From positions 372,001 to 436,000 of the forward strand of contig JAXDDX010000224.1 of the NCBI GenBank assembly GCA_034670405.1: a DNA stretch of 64,000 nt. Reading direction: 5' to 3'. Shown piece by piece: positions 36,702 to 47,400 of the stretch (positions within the stretch are counted from its first letter, which is position 1; each line of letters begins with the position of its first letter). The position numbers and the translations under genes are program-made. The notes under the pieces are model-generated. The model was given only the letters and a program-made list of their open reading frames with translations. It did no database searches and was not told where the DNA came from. The stretch comes from Hoplostethus atlanticus (lineage: Eukaryota; Chordata; Actinopteri; Trachichthyiformes; Trachichthyidae).

Positions 36702-37794
36702 GCCTTATGAGGGTCATTAACTGGAGGTCAGAGTTTACTCTCCTTTTTACTTGTCTACATCACTGCTTAGAGCTTAATTGCCATGAAAAGTGGCATTATG
36801 TCATTATGTCAAAATTGTCACTTCCAACATAAATGGCTATCATTAGTGCTTTAGGCATACCAGCTTTCAAGTGTTTCTAGCAGAAAGGTTAAGAGTTTGG
36901 TGCCACACCCAGCCTCTATACTTCCCTGCTGTCCCCTCAGGGGCTATAATGGAGCCAAACAACAGCGCTGACATTTCTATTAAACACCATCCATTCCCAC
37001 ACTGGTACTGTCTGTTTTACAGCTGTCACCCACACACACCGACATGCACATATAGGCTTGTATTCAGAGTTAAGATAAGTGCATGTAGTGGGGATTTATC
37101 TGCAAAACTGTGCAGGTTGGGATTCAGACTTTCAGCCTTGTCCGAAGCTGAGAGGAGTAGTTTAAATATTCTCCTCACCACCCAAGTCAGAGCTACGCAC
37201 CCACGTGGCAAGAGTCAGAATATGAGTATCTTGTCTGTTTCTGTCTTGGCTGAAGGGTGTAGGCGCATGACTTACTGCATGTTCACCTCCTCTGAATTGG
37301 AGCCATAGTTAGTTAGCTAGTTAGTAGTGGACAGTATTTGTCTCACACACATGCACACAAATGTCTACAAGCTTCTCCAAGTAATTTATTGATAAAAGAA
37401 AGTTGGAATTGTGGATGACCACAACTTTGATTATTTTCATCATCTTTATCATTCTCTGGGTTTGACTGTAACCCTCTTTATCAAAATGCATTGTGTCTAC
37501 ATCTCTATTGTCTCTACTGTCTATTGTCACCTTTTCACTGTTTTCAAGGTTGGCTGTGGCATTATTTGTAGAGGAGACCTGTGGTATGACATGAAAAAGC
37601 TGAAGTTGAGGTATAGCTTTACAGAACACTGCAGACTGTCATGATGCATTGGATTGAGCTGGGAACACTTAGTCATTAGAAGATGATTTTTTTTATTTGC
37701 TCTTCACATTAACGTCAGTATTTCAATTTCACTATATATCAGGATAACAACAACTCAACTGTATTCCATGTAGTTTTAATCAGGGAATGTTTTT

Positions 37795-38020
37795 AACCTT
37801 TATTTATTCAGGGAAACTCTACTGAGCACACTTGCAGTGGTTCCACTGGGGCAGTTGGGGGTTAAATGCCTTGCTCAAGGGCACTTGAACCTTGGTTGTT
37901 GAGGGACGGGAGTGCGTTACTCATTCCCTATGCACATTTTCTCAGTTGGTCTGAGGATTTGAACCAGTGACCTTCCAGTCACAAGCCTGTTTCTCTGCCC
38001 TGTAGAGTATCACTGCCCCT
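37795..38020 (-). mobile_element. tRNA-derived SINE, minus-strand copy (second family)
   Basis: On the minus strand the head carries a B box GGTTCAAATCC (complement at about 37957-37967) after 'gactggaaggtcact'. The body includes 'cttgagcaaggcatttaac', a phrase abundant in teleost SINEs. The tail ends AATAAATAAAGGTTAAA near 37795. About 225 bp, moderately diverged. Distinct from the V-SINE copies at 1593 and 5634. Confidence 0.7.
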
Positions 38021-38394
38021 AATTGATAAGTTGTAAGGTTACTTATAGACCAAATTCAAGCTATATCAGCGGCTGCAGTCATTTTGGTTGGGACTATCTT
38101 TGGGTAGTTGGCATTTGTATACCTCAATCCTGCCACTTGATCCCTCTATGAGGTGACTACCTCCTCCTGGAGTAGCGACCTGAACAGAGAAAGCTCCTGG
38201 CGATGGCAAGCAAGATCAGAGCTACTGTATGTTTTAACTTGACCCTCCAGCTCTTTTTTATCTTCTGCTTTCCCTCCATGCTTCTCCTCTCCCCATGCTG
38301 CTCCTCTCCCCAGCAAACATTTTGACGTTGAATAGATGTTGATCCATGATGCTAATGCCTGCTCTGCCCCTGCCCCTTGCCCGACAGACATTGC

Positions 38395-39330
38395 ACTTGA
38401 CCTCTACCCTTGCCCCCGCGGCTTGGTGAGCTCACAAGGTGGTGGCCCCATGTTGCTTTTTTCAGACTGTGTCCAGCCAAGCTATGGGGGTCACCCGGCC
38501 GCCAGGCACTCTCCCAGGCCTGGCCCCAGGAGTGGGCCTCAGTATCCCTGTTCTTGCAGTTCTTTTTAAGATGCTCATAGGGTTCTTCATGAATGACTAT
38601 TTGTCTGTCCCCTTGCCTAAGACCAGTTTGCCTTACAGTTTGTCCCTACCAGAAATACATTGCTACTGGCAAGATGCTGACAAGCTCCTGACAAGATGCT
38701 GTTAGGGTTACTGAGGTTCACAAACCCCTCCACACAACCCACAATAAAGTTGCAAGTCTTGAAGGGGGACTGGAGGGATGTGATCCAACTATAGAGGAAT
38801 TACGCTGATCAGCCTCCTTGGGAAAGCCTATGCCAAGGTGCTGGAAAGAATCTGGTCAAAACTCAGATTCTGGAGGAGTAATGTGGATTTCATTGTGGTC
38901 AGTAGAACAGTGGACCAGCTTTTTACCCTCTCTGCTAATCCAGTCTACATGTGTGTTGTGGATTTGGAAAAGGTCTATGACCATGTTCCCTGAGTTGTCC
39001 TGTGGGAAGCACTGTGGGAGTATTGATTGCTTGGGCCATTCAGCCCCTATACACTCAGAGGGAGAGCTGTGATCGCAGTCTTGACATTAAGTCAAGCCCG
39101 TGTAAGGTGGGCATTGGACACTGACAAGGATGCACCTTGTCCCCCATCCTATTCATTATATTCATGGACAGGATATCAAGGTGCAACCAAGGTCAGGAGA
39201 GTGTCCTCTGGTATTAGGGTGGCATCTCTGTTGTTTGCAGATGATGTTGTCCGTCTGGCTTCATTGGACTGCGATCTTTAATGTACACTGGAATGGTTTG
39301 GTATGAGGGTCAGTGTTTCCTCCTTTAGTT
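38395..39330 (+). mobile_element. Truncated LINE (non-LTR retrotransposon) with reverse transcriptase remnant
   Basis: From 38790 the translation gives YRGITLISLLGKAYAKVLER. Further on come VDQLFTL, VYMCVVDLEKVYDHVP (38943 on), LSPILFIIFMDR and the catalytic-box sequence LLFADDVV (FADD codons 39234-39245). These are reverse transcriptase blocks in the right order for a common teleost LINE. The upstream stretch 38395-38760 resembles the 5' region preceding RT in the same elements. At least one in-frame stop (after DHVP) and frame changes around the LSPIL block show it is dead, and several internal segments are shortened. The clade is not certain (RTE/Rex3-like is my guess). Confidence 0.8.
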
Positions 39331-39334
39331 CAGT

Positions 39335-40130
39335 TCATTTGGCCAGGTGAGAACAATGTCAGGCACTAAGTAACTGACCAAGACACTTGGACAAATGTAA
39401 GTCTTGGTCCTCTTCGTGTTTTCACATATAGTTCTCTTTAAATGAACCAAACTCATTTCTCTTTAATTGAACCAAAAAGTGAACCAACTGAAAAATAACT
39501 CAGTTCCCTTTGCACTCACACTGTATGTTCACTTAAAATAGGAATGGGATCTCAGTACATTTTCCATTCACATTCTTTGGAACTCAGACATTAACTATTT
39601 TGAATTATGGGTAATTTTGAAAAATGTCTCCTCTCCTCATGGTTGCAGCATTCATTTCCTATTTCGTATTTCTTTTTTCGATTAGGGGAAATGAAAAAAG
39701 AAGAATTTGAACTATTCTGTTTTTATAATTATTCTATTTATATAATTTCAAAATGTCAGTAACATAATAGGTTTGCAATAATGCAATAAAAAACTTCTAC
39801 AGCATCAAGTGGCATGAAATAAAAAGTGCAATGTTGATATAAGCAGGGGTCTCAACTGCTCAACTGGTATGAACACTAGAGAAAGAAATTACAGCAAAGA
39901 GGCAGACAAGTCCATCATGCTTTGACAATCTCTAACCTGGTGGGATCACAGGTTACCAAAACTCAGAAGCTTGTGAGTCCAAGTTACTTTTGTTTCCAAG
40001 CCCTTGTTCGCATGTAATTGGGCAGTGAGAACATAAACCAACCAAATACATAACAACAAAGTAAACTTTTCCACTATGGTTTGGACCAAAGAAAGCAAAA
40101 TGTAGGTGTGATTACACCTTAAGCATGTGG
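39335..40130. mobile_element. Possible non-autonomous hAT-type transposon, decayed
   Basis: The left part has repeated 'aatgaaccaaactcat', 'attgaaccaaaaagtgaacc' and 'cactcacactgtatgttc' words. The right part has 'tggtttggaccaaagaaag' and 'ggtgtgattacacctta'. Such GAACCAAA / GTGTGAnnACACC words at opposite ends are typical of a fish hAT-derived family. Ends and target duplication are not resolved, and internal sequence is unrelated. Confidence 0.35.
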
Positions 40131-41560
40131 GAAGGCGTTGGACAGAACCACAGGGTCTAAAGCTGTTACATTCCAAATTGTGGCTCTAATATAAAGTTTA
40201 CACAATAAAAGACAGCATTGTTCAAGTAGCCTGCTCTAAATTATCCTTCACATTGTTTCACATTGTAATCTATCAGACTCTTTTGGTAATTCCCCTGTGC
40301 GTGCCTCGTGCATTATCTTTTGAATCACCTCTTAAAACATTTTTATGCAGTTGTTTTTATGTAATTGTTTTTGATCTTTCCCACTTTTAATTTTGTGTTG
40401 TTTCTTATCTTTAAGATAAGTGATACCACTAAAATGCTGAAATATCCCATGTCAGTGTGGTTTATGGTATCATACCTCATTACTGACCAAACTTTTTTGA
40501 CACATTACAACACATATTTATAACACACATTATATCACATTAAAACTCTGGCTCTGACAGAGTAATTTACTCATTTCATCAGAAACAAAAGCATCATAAT
40601 TCTACTTTTGCCTTCACCTACTCGCCAATCCTGGCAAGTAGCAGGGAGCTATATTTGAAATGGATAGCTGTGTGCATCACATAATCTTTCACAGCCATTT
40701 CAAAAAACAGTGTGGATACATTGCATGTGGGGGATTCAACAAAATCACAATAAATATATTGGGAATATTTACACCCTGCCAGTTTTTTTGTCTGGGCTGC
40801 CCTGGGGCCTATAGTGAAAGAATGGTGGTACACAGTTCGCCAAGGTGGTCTGGAGAGATTAACACCCCCCATTCCCCTCCATCTCTCAGCTCCATGCCCT
40901 GGAGGATGCTGGGGTATGTGGGTACTGATGCAGAATTGTATTTACCAAGAAAAAAGGCTCTGTCATATAAATAACCACACAGTGGAATAATATAGCCCTC
41001 AGAAGAGTCATAGGAGGCCATGTTATTTGAAGCTGCAGTTGTGCCATCTTCCTCTGCCTCCCTGTCTCAGTATTCACCCATTTTTGTTGGTAAATGCATA
41101 TTGCTGCTATAAGCTTTGTAGCAATTGCTAATGTAATAATTGTCAGATAATATAATAACTTGCATTACAATGGTACAACATATCTTTAACTGATGATGTA
41201 ATAATAATATTGACTAATAATGTAATAACTCAGATTTAGAAGAATGTGATAACTTTGGTTATTATATTGTTAGTACAATATTATTACATCATCCATAAAA
41301 AAAATGTTGCAGCCTTATGGAGCGAATTTGATGCCATTAGTCACAAATGTGAATGTGTGAGTCACAAATGTGAAAAAAAATTGTGCACAGCAAACAAAAT
41401 TTGCTCACATCTCAAAAGTACAAATCCTGTTTGGCCTTGAATATGCATTTGTTGCTATGCATGCACATGTGCATCTCAAGTTGTGGGCACACAAAAATAC
41501 AAATCATCATTTTCATATTTCCTTGTACATGGAAATATAGTGCCAAAATTCACAATCATT

Positions 41561-41652
41561 GCTGGGCTCTTCCCTCTGCGCTCGCCGCTACTGACGGAAT
41601 CCTGGTTAGTTTCTTTTACTCCGCTTAGTTATATGCTTAAATTCAGCGGGTT
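41561..41652 (-). pseudogene. 28S rRNA 5'-end fragment
   Basis: Reverse complement of the 5' end of large-subunit rRNA. The minus strand reads CCCGCTGAATTTAAGCATAT, then GCGGAG, AAAGAAACTAACCAGGATTC and GGGAAGAGCCCAGC. These are invariant eukaryotic 28S words near nucleotides 25-115. A few substitutions and truncation at both ends show that it is a pseudogene copy, not an active rDNA unit. Confidence 0.92.
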
Positions 41653-41776
41653 GAGGGAAGAGGGCAAAAGCCAACTGAGGGGGCACACCTGGGCCATAAA
41701 GATTCCCGTCTGCACTTAGGGGGATGCATCTTCGACTCCCCAGCTGCGGAAACGCGGACGTTTCAGAATGATTGCA
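41653..41776 (-). pseudogene. ITS2 remnant between 5.8S and 28S fragments
   Basis: About 124 bases lie between the 28S and 5.8S pieces in the order expected on the minus strand (5.8S, ITS2, 28S). They include the teleost-like ITS2 word CCCCCTAAGTGCAGACG. This is shorter than typical fish ITS2, implying internal loss. The contiguity argues that genomic or precursor rRNA was copied, not mature rRNA. Confidence 0.75.
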
Positions 41777-41885
41777 AAGCGAACCTCAGACAGGAGTAGC
41801 CCCGAGAGGAACCCAGGGCTGCAAAGGTGCGTTTGATGTGCTGATGATCAATATGTCCTGCAATTCACATTACTTCTCGCAGCAG
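41777..41885 (-). pseudogene. 5.8S rRNA 3' two-thirds fragment
   Basis: The minus strand starts at 41885 with GCTGCGAGAAGTAATGTGAA and goes through TTGCAGGACATATTGATCA to GCTACTCCTGTCTGAGGTTC and GCTT at 41777. These are the 3' 109 nt of 5.8S rRNA (about 157 nt in full) with several substitutions. The match stops abruptly at 41885, inside the gene, so the 5' third is missing. Confidence 0.92.
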
Positions 41886-42767
41886 AGTGTTGTAAATGTT
41901 TTGTTTTTTTCAATCCGGGGGGTTTGAAAAAAAAGAGGCATACATATGTGGAATTGTTCTTCATCGTACACTGAAATATAGTGCCAAAATTATTTGTATT
42001 TTTGTGTACCCCAACTTGAGATGTGCGTGCACTTTTGTGACTTGGAAAAAGTTGTGTCGAGTTGTGTTTTGCTGTGCACAAAACACATTCACATTGACAT
42101 GTGACTCTCAAAAAACAAATTGTAAATTGTTTTGGCATCAAATTCTCTCCATACAGCCCTTACAAAATTAACAGAAAAAACAGATTAATGCAGTAATATG
42201 AATTTAGTAAATTATCTGCCATTTTATTACATTAACAGGTTTTATTACATTTTCATCCCACATTTTTATTACATTTAATTCTTTCAGCCATGGACTAACA
42301 TTAATGCAATCTTTTTACGTTAAACACAACTAACTATTTCAGCTCTATAACTGTGGTAACTGAATTAATATGTGAATCATGGGCAGTCAAACCGCATCAT
42401 TACGCATGGTAAACATGGTGACAGGGGTTGCAATATCTCAATATCAATATAAGACAGGGAGAAGAAATGCTTAAAATTCTGTACTATACTGGTAAACCAG
42501 TCTGTCATATAATTTTCTTTTTTATTATCTTTCTGCCTCTCTTATTAAAATGGTTTCTTGGGTCACAACTTTTCTACCATTTCTCAGTTAAGCAGCAGAG
42601 AGAACAATGATGGAGGTCCCATATATAAGTCTAACCCTAATGGAAATTAACAGACAGGCAGTCTTTGCCTGTAATGTGTATGGGGAGTGTGTCCTGAGTG
42701 TTACTGAATCAAAGCTCTTTAAAGAGGATGGAAACTGACTCTCCTCTCCTTCCGTGTATTCGCTCAG

Positions 42768-42967
42768 GCAGTCGGATGGATGAGGGCTCAGATGTGGAGT
42801 CGGAGCCTGACCTTCCCCTGAAAAGGAAGCAGCGGAGGAGTCGAACCACCTTCACGGCAGAGCAGCTGGAAGAGCTGGAGAAGGCTTTTGAAAGAACCCA
42901 CTACCCCGACATCTACACCAGGGAGGAGCTGGCCCAGAGGACCAAACTCACTGAGGCTCGCGTCCAG
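42768..42967 (+). CDS. pax7: Pax7 exon 5: homeodomain residues 1-46
   Basis: A 200-nt exon with acceptor TCGCTCAG and donor GTAAAG, encoding residues 194-260. [20 protein letters not shown] is followed by the homeodomain start [20 protein letters not shown] and then [20 protein letters not shown] to TEARVQ. The [11 protein letters not shown] segment is Pax7-type. The exon breaks the homeodomain between positions 46 and 47, the classic paired-class intron position. Helix 3 (VWFSNRRARWR, with the serine-50 of Pax proteins) is therefore on the next exon, which is not in this window. Read-through into the intron meets a stop after V-K-I. Intact up to the donor. Confidence 0.97.
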
Positions 42968-45900
42968 GTAAAGATCTAGAAAGCTTCACTCCAAAATGCC
43001 ATACCTACCACTCCTACATAGTGAATTCTGGCTTGTTGGTGAAACTTCTATGGAATATAATTGATGTTAAAAGACATCCTAATATCTTCCGAGCAAGTAT
43101 TTGACGGACGTATTTGAAGTCTGACACCTTTAGGTTGAACAGCAACCCTAACTAGCACAAAATGTTCCATGCAGGTAGCAGCTATGGACAACTACATCTC
43201 AACTTTCATTTTGTTGCTATATTTACTCGGTGCAGGCCTATCAACATCTATTCAACGCCAAAATCTCTGCTGGCTTGCTAAGAAAATTGCAGTGCGTAAC
43301 ATCAGTTAGCAGTGCACTTTCTTCCTGAATGTTCCAACAGAAAAATGCACTTGACTATATTCTAATATGCCAAATAATGGTCATACATCCACAATGGAGA
43401 CTTGACATGAGGGGACCTTCTGAACCAATCATGTTAAAATTTGAAACTGTAGAATTTCTCATATGCACAATTTAGGGATCATCACAATCACATCAATCAA
43501 GTCTAAGTATGTCCAAAAAGACACCGAGTGAACCTTTCCCTGGAATCAGAACACGTACTATTCCCCTTCGTACAATCCTCACATTTTCAACACTTGCTTT
43601 GTGCTTTTTTGTTTTTTTAAACACCCCCGTTACATATTTACCCACTGAGTCCAACTTCTATTCACACATCCATAAAATGCTCCAGAGTCTGCCAGCTGTT
43701 TGCATCTCACCAAAGAAGGCTCTCTTTCTTCTCACTTAGGTTTTGACAGCTCCACTGTCTCCAAGTAGTGCTGCAGAAAAAATAGTGTAGAGTTATAACA
43801 ACAGCTGTTAGGTGTGCGGTGAGCGGGTGGGGGGATAAAATGAGCCTGGGTTGCATTCCTGATGGATTTCTCACTCTCCAACATTTTGGCTAGGATCTTT
43901 TCTTCCCACAACTTTCAAGCCCACCACTCCTTGTAAAATTCACTGCATATTAGAGAAGACTTCTTGGCTCTCCCTTGGGAGCTTTCAACCTAACAGCAAC
44001 TTGAATCAATCAAGGGCTAGTAAAAAAAAGGGGCAGGGAGTAAAAAAAGAACATGGCATGGAAACCAGTCCACACTATGCCACTTTACCTCTCTCCCATG
44101 CAGATGGCGCAATAATCTACCTTAACCTGACACCAGTCAACCCACATTCAGGGGAAATCAGACAATGTAAATCATCTGTCCCTCTTAGCATTCAATGTAG
44201 TTGTTGCAATGTCATTAAGAACAACCAACAGAAAGTGGGGCTGGTCAAACTACAACGACATGTGACTTCCATTATGTGCATTTATTTTATTCATAAATAA
44301 AGGACTAAAGTATGTCATGTGAAAGTCCAAGGTATTTGAACTTTCAGGCGTTTTCCCAACTGGATTTGGAAAAACTTTAAAGTCACAACAAAACAGTATT
44401 TCGATTGTAGATTGCTTCCGTAGTGCAATGTATTTTTCCATTGAAACAGTATGTTGGGGCGGGACATAATGTGGGGAGAGATGTACGTTATGATATGGAG
44501 AATTAGCTAACAAGGTGAAAAAGTAATTTTTTCATTTCATTGTGTATTTTAATTTACCAGTTGGCCCTGCAGGTGATAGATGAGAGATGAGTTTGGAAGA
44601 GCTCATTGTTATAGTTGCATTGTCAAACCAATGTAGCTGGCTATGTCCAAGAGTTACTGAGGTTTTCAAAGACATCCACGTTACTCCTAATTCATGTCTC
44701 TGATGATTAAGAGAGCTATTGTTCTGACTGAAATACGCTGGAATGATATGGTTAAATTAGCTAACTCTGATACATTAAATTAGTCCAGCCACATGAGGAA
44801 AGCGGCACTGGCAGATTATGTCAAATTTATTTGCTGCTGTTATTGTTCGTCTTATTTGCTGCTCTAATAACATCTCCATTGCATCAAAATCTAATTTTAA
44901 TTATAGGATGGAAGTAGTTATGTAGCCAAGGTAAAAGTGGGATAAAACATTTAAGGTCACATATGGTTGCACACTTACAATAACAAGTTCTGTATCTCTT
45001 ATTTCAGTTTCCATACTATTGAATAATAATAATACCTGCAGTGTGTTTTCTATTCATGCCTAATTTCAATTGAAAAGGCTTTTTTCAAAGTAACTTTCTA
45101 CACATACTCACAGAGTTGGTTTTGTGTAGTACAGAGGGCCATTTGCTGTTAACCAAGCATTTACTCTCTGCTACAATCTAAGCCAATTACACGGCGTCTC
45201 TTTTTTACAGTTGTTGCAAGTTTACAAAACGGAGCTATTAGTACAAAACCTCTGTCACAAGTATGCAAACTGGAATTAAAGCCTCAAATCTTTTCGTTGC
45301 ATGTGTCTGAAACTTGTACGTATTCACAGAACTAGAAAGCAAAGCTGCAAGTTCACGGAATGACGATATTAGTGTAAATGTTCTGCAATTAAATTGAAGA
45401 AGATTAAATTGCATATAGACTTCTTAAAAATAACCTAAACCTTTTAAAAGCGAACAACATCATTTTAGAGCTTCTTGGGATTCATATACCTGGCCTTAAG
45501 AGCAAACTTGACTGGCCTAGATTTCTCAAGTGGCAGTACATCCATCCTTGTGGTGAGTGTTAAAGTCAGCTTAAAGCAAACCCCTCAGAGTCATTGGTTT
45601 TGAGGCACCACAAAGGAATAAATGGGATTTGTGTCAATCAGTGAGTTAGAAGCAGTCGTCATGTACCAGGACCAGTGTTGAAACAGAAAGCGTTATTATT
45701 AGAATTCAAATGAATTTCTTTGAGTCTCCTTTTCTACTCCTGATAGTTATCAGGCTAATCCTCCCCCTCCACTCTCTCCCCTCCCAGCTCTTCTTTAATT
45801 AGCACCAGAGAGCGAGAGAGAGACAAAGAGGCAAAGAGAGAGATAAAGACAGACACTTTCTCTCTGGTTAGTACTTGGCACTGATCTCTAATCAGTTTTA

Positions 45901-46033
45901 CAAGGCTACAGGAGTCTGTATTACTGGCTCACCAAACTACACAAGGCAGCGGTAAACATGTCGTCCACCACCAATGATGCAGTCCCCCTCTGGCCCAATC
46001 AGAAACAAATATGTCACCTTGTTTTGATCTGGA
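42968..46033 (+). other. Pax7 intron 5, unique part before the array
   Basis: Three kilobases of mostly unique AT-rich sequence. I searched it for the next pax7 exon (VWFSNRRARW) on the plus strand and did not find it. There is a pyrimidine-rich patch (45755-45800) followed by a purine-rich GAGAGA patch (45805-45855). The tandem array begins about 180 bases after that. No repeat family was recognised. Confidence 0.75.
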
Positions 46034-47149
46034 ATTATAGTCCCATTATGATTTATGTTTTGGTTGACATCGTTTATAGCCCAGCAATTATGATTAGTGG
46101 TTTGGTTGACATATTTTATAGCCCAGCAATTATGATTAGTGGTTTGGTTCACATCTTTCTATAGTCCATTATGATTAGTGGTTTGGTTGACATCTTCCTA
46201 TAGTCCATTATGATTAGTGGTTTGGTTGACATCTTTCTATAGTCCCATTATGATTAGTGGTTTGGTTGACATCTTTCTATAGTCCCATTATGATTAGTGG
46301 TTTGGTTGACATCTTTCTATAGTCCATTATGATTAGTGGTTGACATCTTTCTATAGTCCCATTATGATTAGTGGTTTGGTTGACATCTTTCTATCATCCA
46401 TTATGATTAGTGGTTTGTTGACTTCGTTCTATAGTCCATTATGATTAGTGGTTTGTTCACATCTTTCTATAGTCCCATTATGATTAGTGGTTTGTTGGCA
46501 TCTTTCTATAGTCCATTATGATTAGTAGTTGGTTGACATCTTTCTATAGTCCATTATGATTAGTGGTTTGTTGGCATCTTTCTATAGTCCCATTATGATT
46601 AGTGGTTGACATCTTTCTATAGTCCATTATGATTAGTGGTTTGTTGGCATCTTTCTACAGTCCATTATGATTAGTGGTTGACATCTTTCTATAGTCCATT
46701 ATGATTAGTGGTTTGTTGGCATCTTTCTATAGTCCATTATGATTAGTGGTTTGTTGGCATCTTCCTATAGTCCATTATGATTAGTGGTTGACATCTTTCT
46801 ATAGTCCATTATGATTAGTGGTTGGTTGACATCTTTCTATAGTCCCATTATGATTAGTGGTTGGTTGACATCTTTCTATAGTCCATTATGATTAGTGGTT
46901 TGTTGGCATCTTTCTATAGTCCATTATGATTAGTGGTTTGTTGGCATCTTTCTATAGTCCATTATGATTAGTGGTTTGTTGGCATCTTTCTATAGTCCAT
47001 TATGATTAGTGGTTGACATCTTTCTATAGTCCATTATGGCTAGAGGTTTGTTGACATCTTTATATAGTCCATTATGATTAGTGGTTGACATCTTTCTATA
47101 GTCCATTATGATTAGTGGTTTGTTGGCATCTTTCTATAGTCCATTATGA

Positions 47150-47400
47150 TTAGTGGTTTGGTTGACATCTTTCTATAGTTCCATTATGATTAGTGGTTTG
47201 TTGACATCTTTTTATAGTCCCAATACGATTAGTGGTTGATTGACATCTTTCTATAGTCCCATTATGATTAGTGGTTGGTTGACATCTTTCTATAGTCCCA
47301 TTATGAATAGTGGTTTGTTGGCATCTTTATATAGTCCATTATGATTAGTGGTTGACATCTTTCTATAGTCCATTATAATTAGTGGTTTGTTGGCATCTTT
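47150..47400 (+). repeat. Higher-order block related to 49881-50131
   Basis: A run of distinctive units ('ctatagttccattatg', 'catctttttat', 'cattatgaatagtgg', 'ctttatatagtcc') recurs in the same order about 2731 bp downstream, with more differences than the right-hand blocks. A marker 'ttatggctagagg' also lies before each copy. This suggests an older duplication. Confidence 0.65.

Larger units (their letters stand above)
41309..42160. mobile_element. Long inverted-repeat element with rDNA inside
   Basis: The left arm (41309-41504) and right arm (41991-42160) are diverged reverse complements of about 170-195 bp. The outer ends are 'gcagccttatggagcgaatt' versus the complement of 'aattctctccatacagccc'. 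The inner ends are 'acaaaaatacaaat' and 'atttgtatttttgt'. Fainter inverted similarity (AATGTAATAA.. CAGATAAT words) continues outside, to about 41130 and 42232. A 19-base direct repeat, 'gaaatatagtgccaaaatt', occurs at 41532-41550 and 41973-41991. It flanks the rDNA block between the arms. No transposase, so a non-autonomous DNA element or fold-back element is likely. Confidence 0.7.
19653..42767 (+). other. Pax7 intron 4, ~23 kb
   Basis: A long intron from the GTAGGC donor to a TCGCTCAG acceptor, as in other vertebrate Pax7 genes where the octapeptide and homeodomain exons are far apart. The left part (19.7-22.9 kb) has simple repeats. The middle (about 23-37 kb) is largely free of recognisable transposons. 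The right part (37.8-42.2 kb) holds SINE, LINE, transposon and rDNA debris, annotated below. No further exon of pax7 and no other gene was recognised. Confidence 0.85.

Noticed and set aside
41561-41885. Functional rRNA gene unit
   Set aside because: Only truncated 28S, ITS2 and 5.8S pieces with substitutions are present, without 18S or promoter, so it is a pseudogene fragment.
17477-42967. Assignment to Pax3 rather than Pax7
   Set aside because: The N-terminus ([12 protein letters not shown]), linker ([16 protein letters not shown]), octapeptide context ([11 protein letters not shown]) and [11 protein letters not shown] are Pax7-type; Pax3 differs at each.
42968-46033. Pax7 exon 6 before the array
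   Set aside because: I looked for the VWFSNRRARWRKQ coding sequence and found none; the homeodomain remainder must lie past the window.
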